Source of the DNA: Syntrophales bacterium
Lineage (GTDB): Bacteria > Desulfobacterota > Syntrophia > Syntrophales > UBA2210
Length of the DNA stretch: 6,007 bases
Direction: 5' to 3'
Assembly: GCA_028715865.1 (NCBI GenBank)
Contig: JAQUQY010000094.1
Span: forward strand, 1-6,007
Positions 1 to 4,949 of this stretch are shown here, piece after piece; positions within the stretch are counted from its first letter, which is position 1, and each line of letters begins with the position of its first letter. A program made the translations under genes and the position numbers. The notes beneath the pieces are model-generated. The model made no database searches. It saw only the letters and a program-made list of their open reading frames with translations, and was not told the origin of the DNA.

Positions 1-670
1 GGTAGTCGGTGAGCCTGAAATCAGCCACGTTGGACTGGACGTTGACGATGTTTTTTCGCAGTTCGTAATGTTTGTGGCGAAAGTTTGAGACGAAAAATAC
101 ATATTCCCCGGTATCCGACATTTTGCCGAAGGTGGAAACCATTTCCGCCTTGTTGCCGTTGCCTATGTAGTATTTTTCACCGTTGGCAAGCCAAGTCCCG
201 TCGGCCTGAGGCGTAAGGGTCATCTCCGTGGAGTAGATGTCGGCGCCATGGTCGCGCTCAGAAAGGCCGAAGGCGAAGATGGCCCCCTCATTGAGAAGCT
301 TCGCCGCCCTTTTCTTGGCCTCTTCATTGTCGCTCATCCAGATTGGCCCGAGGCCCAGAATGGTTACCTGCCAGGCGTACCAGTAATGGAGGCCGTAAAA
401 AGCCAGTATCTCGTTGAACTCGCAGTTCCGCCAGGTGTCCCAGCGGTAGCTTTCATCGAGGCCGTATTTGGAAGGCGTGAGAAAGCGGGCGAAGATTTTC
501 TCCCTTTTGATGAAATCCAGGAAGTCGTCATACCATACCCGTTCATGATCATCTTCCTTGAGCTTCTTTTTCCCCTTTGTTTCGAAAAAATTGATGGTTT
601 TTATCATAATGTCCCGGGAAAGCTCATCGGGATAACGTCGATGGTGTTTTCTGGGGTTGAGAAGAATCAT
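1..670 (-). CDS. Acyl-CoA dehydrogenase family protein, N-terminal part (3' end beyond window)
   Basis: Reading the minus strand from an ATG at 670 gives 223 open codons running off the left edge. A strong ribosome site, AAAGGAGG, sits just upstream of the ATG and fixes the start. Residues about 131-144 read IFAFGLSERDHGAD, the counterpart of the acyl-CoA dehydrogenase signature (A-Y-A-L-T-E-P..G-S-D) in the middle beta domain that binds FAD and substrate. It is followed by the usual strand pattern with NGEKYYIGNG at 163-172. The N-terminal ~130 residues are largely helical, basic and aromatic, as expected for the alpha domain. Family members are cytosolic flavoproteins that desaturate acyl-CoA at alpha-beta and pass electrons to ETF. 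The classic Thr-Glu-Pro is Ser-Glu-Arg here, which suggests a divergent, possibly longer subfamily. The catalytic glutamate and C-terminal helices lie outside the window, so substrate cannot be judged. It is the last minus-strand gene visible, 251 bp after the MaoC-like gene. The family assignment is firm; the substrate is unknown. Confidence 0.88.
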   Translation of the reverse strand, partial: MILLNPRKHHRRYPDELSRDIMIKTINFFETKGKKKLKEDDHERVWYDDFLDFIKREKIFARFLTPSKYGLDESYRWDTWRNCEFNEILAFYGLHYWYAWQVTILGLGPIWMSDNEEAKKRAAKLLNEGAIFAFGLSERDHGADIYSTEMTLTPQADGTWLANGEKYYIGNGNKAEMVSTFGKMSDTGEYVFFVSNFRHKHYELRKNIVNVQSNVADFRLTDY

Positions 671-921
671 GGAAGGCCTCCTTTGTTCAGTGGGTTGTGG
701 TCACCAAGGTCTTGTTTAACTCTAGGGAAAGAAAGGTCAAACATTCCGCCAGGCAGAAAGGTATTCCAGAAAGTTCCGCAGAAGGCGTCGCCGCGGCCCT
801 GGCCCTGTCTTCGAGGCTACTCGCACGGTGTCTCTTTGTCAAGAAACCTTTTAATGACAATTAATTTGTATCGTTTCTTTAGCCGTTCCGCCGGGGGCGC
901 TCTTTTCGATTAACTGAATAA
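671..921. other. Intergenic region between MaoC-like and acyl-CoA dehydrogenase genes
   Basis: No credible gene is seen in these 251 bases; a plus-strand open frame through here is the antisense continuation of the dehydrogenase frame. The half nearer the MaoC stop is AT-rich (about 848-882) and contains the small interrupted palindrome TTAATGACAATTAA. The spacing is long enough for a separate promoter for the dehydrogenase. Besides the TTGACA candidate listed separately there is a weaker one, TTGACC (735-740) with TAAACA (713-718) at 16 bp. No hairpin followed by a T-run, which would end the MaoC transcript, was found. Confidence 0.5.
814..842 (-). promoter_or_regulatory. Candidate sigma-70 promoter for the acyl-CoA dehydrogenase gene
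   Basis: On the minus strand a consensus -35 box TTGACA (837-842) is followed after 17 bp by TAGCCT (814-819), which matches the -10 consensus TATAAT at only three of six positions. The predicted start would leave a leader of about 135 nt before the ATG at 670. Perfect -35 and spacing argue for it; the poor -10 argues against. A second, equally weak candidate lies nearer the gene, so the choice is uncertain. Confidence 0.25.
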
Positions 922-1380
922 CTAGAAAAAGATCATGCCCAGGGACTCGGCGACGCAGGCAGGCTTTTCCTGCCCTTCGATCTCGATAGTGTGTGTTGTA
1001 GTCATGAGAATCCTGTTGTCGGGCCTCTCTTCCAGGCCGGAAAGGACGATGCGGTCACGGATTCTTGATCCAGCCAGCACGAAATTGAGAAAACGAACCT
1101 TGTTAAGGCCGTAGTTGAGCGCCATTGAGGCCCCGTCGAATCCCAGCGGCATCTGATAACTGAAAAAAGTTATGTTTGAAAGAACCAGGAACCCGTGGGC
1201 GATGGTGGTCCCGAAGGGACCGGCCGCTGCTTTCTCCAGGTCAACATGAATCCATTGGTGATCCCCCGTCGCTTCAGCGAAACGGTTTATCTGCTCCTGC
1301 GTGATTTCTTTCCAGTCCGAACAGAAAACTTCTTTTCCGATCAGGTTTTTTTTTGCTTCGATGGCTTCCGATGCTGACAT
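922..1380 (-). CDS. MaoC-like (R)-specific enoyl-CoA hydratase/dehydratase
   Basis: This 152-residue protein has the length and motif order of a single-domain MaoC / (R)-specific enoyl-CoA hydratase with the hotdog fold. The hydratase signature is intact: ITQEQINRFAEATGD at 26-40, then HQWIHVD at 41-47, giving Asp40 and His45 as the expected catalytic pair, followed by GPFGTTIAHGF at 54-64. Such enzymes add water to 2-trans-enoyl-CoA to give (R)-3-hydroxyacyl-CoA, or the reverse, and act in the cytosol, often as dimers. Residues 86-100 (LNYGLNKVRFLNFVL) fit the second conserved family segment, where a Y/F-G-x-x-x-V/I-R-F pattern is common. The ATG at 1380 is preceded by GGGAG at a normal distance. 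The gene follows the PII-like gene by 87 bp and precedes an acyl-CoA dehydrogenase in the same direction, so a role in fatty-acyl-CoA turnover is a reasonable inference. The true substrate is not determinable, and a NodN-like or nitrilotriacetate-type assignment within the superfamily is possible. Confidence 0.88.
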   Translation of the reverse strand: MSASEAIEAKKNLIGKEVFCSDWKEITQEQINRFAEATGDHQWIHVDLEKAAAGPFGTTIAHGFLVLSNITFFSYQMPLGFDGASMALNYGLNKVRFLNFVLAGSRIRDRIVLSGLEERPDNRILMTTTHTIEIEGQEKPACVAESLGMIFF

Positions 1381-1441
1381 GTGAGGACTCCCTTCTTTGA
1401 TGGTGTAGTTTGAAATTTTTTTAACTCTCTCCGGGAGAGGG

Positions 1442-1455
1442 CAGGGTAAAGAGGA
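1442..1455 (+). repeat. 14-bp direct repeat, copy 1 (CAGGGTAAAGAGGA)
   Basis: An exact 14-base match to positions 4860-4873 in the same orientation. This copy lies in the 87-bp gap after the PII-like stop codon and before the MaoC-like start; the other lies upstream of the OFA-type permease. Both copies are non-coding, which makes chance less comfortable, but 14 bases could still coincide in a 6-kb window. Function unknown. Confidence 0.4.
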
Positions 1456-1467
1456 TATGTTCGAGAT

Positions 1468-2598
1468 TTATATGTATGTATATGCCTTGGGAACGGGACT
1501 TATGAAAAAGAGACCGTGTGTCTCATCATCCAGGGCGCCTTTGCCTGTCATGGCGTCGGTAATCGAGTCTACCTGGGATGGGTGAACGATCATGCTGATC
1601 ATCTCCCGGGCCGGGGAAATGCCCTGCTCTCCAAAACCCCTTCTGCCCGCGTAGTGCATATGGTTCACGGTGGCGCCGGGGGCGCCGGCTTCCATGGCGG
1701 CCAGGACCAGCTCCTCTCCCCTGCCTTCATTGCAGATATAACTCAGGGATTTCAATCCCCTGAGATAGGTTTTAGCAGGCCTTCCGATCTGATCAGGTTG
1801 ATGGGCGATGGCCCTCCAGCGGGAGTCGCCCTTTATTTCGTCGATGGCAGCCACGATCTGCTCAATGCTGGCGGCGTGCTGATGGGTTCCCCGGAACACC
1901 TTCATGTTAATAAGACCTCCCTCGAGAGGGAAAAGGTAAATAAACCCCTTGCCAGGCTGATCAAGTTTTGCGATTTCGATGATCATGTCCATTATTTCAT
2001 CGGCGTCGTATGTTGTGGCCGCGAAGATGGCTATTTCCTTTTCAGCGGGAATGGTAATGCGCAGCAGTCCCAGTTTGTCCCTGACCCCCGTTCCCTGTCC
2101 GAAGGTAACCAGGGGAACGCATGCCCCCGTTTCCAGAGCTATCCGCGCCACGTTGTCGCCCTCGCCGCGCTGAGTGATACAGCATATTCCCGTCAGGCCG
2201 TCCCGAAGTCGGGCCGGACCGTCGGGAAAGGATTCCTCAGTCATGCAGGTGTTATTGGTGGGGTCGCAAAGGTCGTGAGCTCTGGATATGGTAACATTCT
2301 CGACCATGACGCTTCCCCTCCCCGGTTTTGAAAGATCTCCTCCCCTTATAATAAGATTAGCCACTGATCGTCCCCATTCGGGAGGAACGAAGCAGATCAC
2401 CCTGTCGGCGGGGTCGTCCACGGTCCGGTGTTCAAGAATGAGACCGAAGGGGGCTTTGCGCTTCTTAAGCATCACGGACCGGGAGGGTACAAGGTAATAC
2501 TCAATGATGCCAGCGTCTTGAAGAACCCTTCTCACAGAATCAGTAATGTTCCGGTGGACAAAACCGGTAACTTTGGCCGCTGGAGTTTCCGTTATCAC
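1468..2598 (-). CDS. Triple PII-like (GlnB-fold) regulatory protein, probable partner of the DUF1538 transporter
   Basis: The 376-residue soluble protein reads as three successive PII-like beta-alpha-beta-beta-alpha-beta units. Unit 1 (about 8-108) runs from KVTGFVHRNITDSVRRVL through VICFVPP to PGRGSVMVENV. Unit 2 (134-235) runs from LTGICCITQRGEGDNVARIA through EIAIFAATTYDADEI to PGKGFIYLFPL. Unit 3 (281-376) runs from LKSLSYICNEGRGEELVLAA through EMISMIVHPSQVDSI to HGLFFISPV. Ordinary PII proteins are ~112-residue homotrimers that bind ATP/ADP or other nucleotides and gate transporters or enzymes; this chain equals one covalent trimer. The GDGK signature of nucleotide-binding PII is only partly kept (PGRG, PGKG, THG), and no uridylylation-type tyrosine motif is evident in the T-loop positions, so ligands may differ. 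The start is a GTG at 2598, 2 nt after the TAA of the DUF1538 gene, with GAGGTG inside that gene's last codons as ribosome site; this implies translational coupling and partnership. The PII fold is inferred by eye but the pattern repeats convincingly. Confidence 0.82.
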   Translation of the reverse strand: MITETPAAKVTGFVHRNITDSVRRVLQDAGIIEYYLVPSRSVMLKKRKAPFGLILEHRTVDDPADRVICFVPPEWGRSVANLIIRGGDLSKPGRGSVMVENVTISRAHDLCDPTNNTCMTEESFPDGPARLRDGLTGICCITQRGEGDNVARIALETGACVPLVTFGQGTGVRDKLGLLRITIPAEKEIAIFAATTYDADEIMDMIIEIAKLDQPGKGFIYLFPLEGGLINMKVFRGTHQHAASIEQIVAAIDEIKGDSRWRAIAHQPDQIGRPAKTYLRGLKSLSYICNEGRGEELVLAAMEAGAPGATVNHMHYAGRRGFGEQGISPAREMISMIVHPSQVDSITDAMTGKGALDDETHGLFFISPVPKAYTYI

Positions 2599-2600
2599 AG

Positions 2601-4727
2601 TTACACCTCATCCCCCGATTCAAGTCCTTCACCCAGGGCTTTCTTTCGTTTCCAGTTCACCACCAGTCCCACAATTAGAACCGAAAGAATAGGGCAGACA
2701 GATGCGGCCGCCAGAATGCCGAAACCCTCGACCCCGCCTACCTGGGAACCGATTCCCAGCCCCATGGCGAGCACCAGGGGAACCGTTACGGGGCCGGTTG
2801 TTACTCCGGCGCTGTCCCATCCGATATTAACATACTCTTCCGATGACAATGCCGTTATCAGAAGCAGTAGTAGATAAAGCGGCAGGATCAGCCACACCAA
2901 TGGAATAGCCCATACGATCTTGGCTACACCCAGGGAAATTCCGGCGCCGACGCCGATGGCTACTGCCTGAATAAGAGCTGCTTTCCTGAAGGTTCCCACT
3001 GTCACGTCTTCAACGGTGACGGCAAGGGCGTTCAGGGCCGGTTCGGCCAGTGTGGCTCCATAACCCATGACGAAAGCGAAGATGAAAAGAACCAGGATGC
3101 CGGCGAAACCTCCCCAGCCGTCAAAAAGAGGCCCACGAAGAGGTGTGTAGACATAGGTTCCCGTTTTCTCGTCATAACGCTCCGGATCATAGGGAACGGT
3201 TTTTACGCCGCCTTCCTGTTGAAGAAAGAAAAAGTCCGTTCGGTCTCCACTGGCCGTAACGGCAGTCGTCACGGTGCCGGGGTCGAAGTTTATCACAGTT
3301 GACCGTTCTTCTTCGAGAGCGATGCTTTTGAAAAGCGCCGGCAGTTTCCCTCCCACCTGGTTTCCGAGTTTCGCCAGACCCGATTCGATTCCCACGCTCA
3401 GGAATGCCATTCCAACAAAAGCAAGTCCTATGCCCAGTATGACTTCATCAGTGCGGGGCAGCTTTTCTCTCAGAACCAGCAACAGCACCAATAGCAGGAA
3501 TACAGTAAGTGGAAAGATGGCCCTGGCGGCCGCCTGCATTCCTGAAAACGCCATTGATCCGGGTCGAAGTGAGGGTTTTGAGTAGCCGGAATATAAATTG
3601 ACTGCTTCAAGAAGGGCTTCCTCCGTTCCGAAAACGGCAATCCTCTGGGCTTCGGAACCCCTGGCTACTGCCCAGCGCTCCAAAGTCGTCAAGTCTGACC
3701 CGAATATGGCGGACCGCTTTTCTTCGTCAGCCGCCATGCTCCTTAATTCTTCGAGCATCTCCGCTCTGCCGCCGTCAAACATGAGAGAATGGCTTTCCTC
3801 TCGGGCGTTTTGAAAGGCGTAGGAAAGCATGGCCTCCCGGCTATCAAAAAGAGCCTCTGAGTAAGGGCGATTTTCGGGACTGAAAAAACGGGATTCCTCC
3901 ATTGGCCGGGAGACCGAAGAACCAAGAAGCATCCCCAGTACCAGTACCGCCAGTATGGGGAATAGAGAGGCCAGGGTAACCACGCCGAAGCCGCTCCCTC
4001 CTCCGGTTGAAGAAGCGGAAACAACCCTGCAGATGCCGATTCCCAGGGCCAGTACCAGCGGAACAGTCACGGGTCCCGTGGTGACGGCGCCGCAGTCCCA
4101 GGCAAGTCCGGTTATGTGCCTGAGGTTTGGATCGAAGTAAGACCAGGCAGATAGGGCGGCAAGGCTTCCCACCAGGATATATATGAAAGGCTTAAGAGAA
4201 AGCTGGTATATGAACCGGAGCATTCCCGCCATGACGGCCATTCCCACACCTATGCCCACCGCGTAAACCAGGTAATCAGCATTTTTGTTCAGTAGAAGAA
4301 AAAGAAGCGGGGCTTCCCAGGCCAGGACTGAAGCTCCGGCCATTCTTAGCACGCCTATGGCGGGCTCGGCGAAGGTGGCGCCAACACCCAGTACAAAAGA
4401 AAAGGCAAGAATTACATGAAGCCCAGATTTACGGGGAAGCCTTAGCCCTATGGCCTCGCCAAGGGGCATGAGACCCAGGAACAGTCCTCCTATGAAGAGC
4501 GTAAGGCCGATGATGGCGATGCCGAGTCCCAGGGAAATGATTAAGGCGTCATTGACGGCAAGGCGCAGGACCAGGGTCTGAAAAAGAAGCAGGTAGGCCA
4601 CAATCAGCCAAATGGACCGGAGCTGCTCCTTTACCCGTTTCCAGACATAGGGTCTGATCAGTAGAAGAGCCTGCTGGAATCCGACGCGGATACGGCGGTC
4701 CCTGGGCTGCATGGCGGTTTGGCTCAT
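2601..4727 (-). CDS. Double DUF1538 membrane protein, putative cation/proton antiporter (UmpA-UmpB-like fusion)
   Basis: A 708-residue polytopic membrane protein made of two homologous halves, about 41-270 and 402-690. Each half carries G-x-G-A-T-x-A-E-P-A (114-123 and 555-564), then W-D near 210/637 leading into an identical 13-residue block VTTGPVTVPLVLA (215-227 and 642-654), then a GFG...PIL..L helix (246-265 and 668-687). These are hallmarks of DUF1538. The basic N-terminus (residues 9-37) should be cytosolic. A hydrophilic, charged, helical stretch of about 130 residues (271-400) joins the halves, and the second half has a further polar insert (467-537) absent from the first. Separate DUF1538 proteins UmpA and UmpB of Halomonas were reported to form a Na+(Li+,K+)/H+ antiporter; function here is by analogy. 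The ATG at 4727 has CAGGA 6 nt upstream. It is the first gene behind a strong promoter and is coupled to the PII-like gene, which probably regulates it. Family assignment is strong; transport substrate is unproven. Confidence 0.85.
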   Translation of the reverse strand: MSQTAMQPRDRRIRVGFQQALLLIRPYVWKRVKEQLRSIWLIVAYLLLFQTLVLRLAVNDALIISLGLGIAIIGLTLFIGGLFLGLMPLGEAIGLRLPRKSGLHVILAFSFVLGVGATFAEPAIGVLRMAGASVLAWEAPLLFLLLNKNADYLVYAVGIGVGMAVMAGMLRFIYQLSLKPFIYILVGSLAALSAWSYFDPNLRHITGLAWDCGAVTTGPVTVPLVLALGIGICRVVSASSTGGGSGFGVVTLASLFPILAVLVLGMLLGSSVSRPMEESRFFSPENRPYSEALFDSREAMLSYAFQNAREESHSLMFDGGRAEMLEELRSMAADEEKRSAIFGSDLTTLERWAVARGSEAQRIAVFGTEEALLEAVNLYSGYSKPSLRPGSMAFSGMQAAARAIFPLTVFLLLVLLLVLREKLPRTDEVILGIGLAFVGMAFLSVGIESGLAKLGNQVGGKLPALFKSIALEEERSTVINFDPGTVTTAVTASGDRTDFFFLQQEGGVKTVPYDPERYDEKTGTYVYTPLRGPLFDGWGGFAGILVLFIFAFVMGYGATLAEPALNALAVTVEDVTVGTFRKAALIQAVAIGVGAGISLGVAKIVWAIPLVWLILPLYLLLLLITALSSEEYVNIGWDSAGVTTGPVTVPLVLAMGLGIGSQVGGVEGFGILAAASVCPILSVLIVGLVVNWKRKKALGEGLESGDEV

Positions 4728-4742
4728 CTTTAATCCTGCTTG

Positions 4743-4808
4743 GGCTTGACACGCAAGGTCATATTTTTATGGCTGAACTATACGGTCACCAATTCACGGT
4801 GTCAAGCC
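4743..4808. repeat. 10-bp inverted repeat flanking the DUF1538 promoter (possible operator)
   Basis: GGCTTGACAC at 4743-4752 is the exact reverse complement of GTGTCAAGCC at 4799-4808, with 46 bases between. Allowing one inserted base, the match extends to 12 bp (TTGGCTTGACAC). The right arm contains the -35 box of the DUF1538 promoter; the left arm lies in its predicted 5' leader, so the arms bracket the promoter. This could be a pair of binding sites for a repressor. The arms cannot form a hairpin in the mRNA because one lies upstream of the predicted start. Function inferred only. Confidence 0.45.
4777..4805 (-). promoter_or_regulatory. Sigma-70 promoter for the DUF1538-PII operon
   Basis: On the minus strand a perfect TTGACA (4800-4805) is followed after exactly 17 bp by TATAGT (4777-4782), five of six matches to TATAAT. 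Transcription should begin near 4770, leaving a leader of about 43 nt before the ATG at 4727. The match to consensus suggests high basal activity unless repressed. The spacer contains TTGGTGACC (4784-4792), which also occurs upstream of the acyl-CoA dehydrogenase gene (699-707, same orientation). Confidence 0.7.
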
Positions 4809-4841
4809 AAGACCTGGGGGGACATAGCAATCCTTTCTTCT

Positions 4842-4870
4842 TTGACAAGTATTTAAAAACAGGGTAAAGA
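4842..4870 (+). promoter_or_regulatory. Candidate promoter for the OFA-type permease gene
   Basis: A perfect TTGACA at 4842-4847 is followed after 17 bp by TAAAGA (4865-4870), three of six matches to the -10 consensus. This would give a leader of roughly 75 nt before the ATG at 4950. A better -10 box, TATAAT at 4916-4921, lies closer to the gene but has no recognisable -35 at 16-18 bp, so either could be used. The direction suits the permease. Confidence 0.35.
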
Positions 4871-4873
4871 GGA
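4860..4873 (+). repeat. 14-bp direct repeat, copy 2 (CAGGGTAAAGAGGA)
   Basis: Exact second copy of the 14-mer at 1442-1455. Here it overlaps the -10 region of the candidate permease promoter, so if it is a protein-binding site it could affect initiation. Function unknown. Confidence 0.4.
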
Positions 4874-4949
4874 CTTCGTTTTTTATGTAATCCGGTTTTT
4901 GGCAATATTTAAGTTTATAATTTCTTAACCTATTGAGGAGGGCCACGTC

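Noticed and set aside
857..870. AT-rich palindrome TTAATGACAATTAA as a fatty-acid regulator operator
   Set aside because: Too short and AT-rich to distinguish from background, and it matches no operator consensus I can name with confidence.
248..913. Plus-strand open frame of 221 codons
   Set aside because: It is largely antisense to the acyl-CoA dehydrogenase, whose minus-strand frame has a clear family signature and a strong ribosome site; the plus-strand translation resembles no protein family I know.
1425..1441. Hairpin CTCTC-CGG-GAGAG between the PII-like and MaoC-like genes as an intrinsic terminator
   Set aside because: The stem is only 5 bp on the minus transcript and is followed by an A-run rather than a U-run; on the plus strand the T-run precedes the stem and no gene ends there.
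1516..2331. Plus-strand open frame of 271 codons
   Set aside because: It lies entirely antisense to the triple-PII gene, has no ribosome site or recognisable domain, and the minus-strand frame shows clear repeated PII structure.
3743..4024. Minus-strand open frame of 93 codons inside the DUF1538 gene
   Set aside because: It is an out-of-frame shadow of the membrane protein, which is continuous and in frame across this region.
4899..4915. TTGGCA near the permease as a sigma-54 or -35 element
   Set aside because: The GC half of a sigma-54 site is not at the required spacing, and the distance to the TATAAT at 4916 is only 11 bp.
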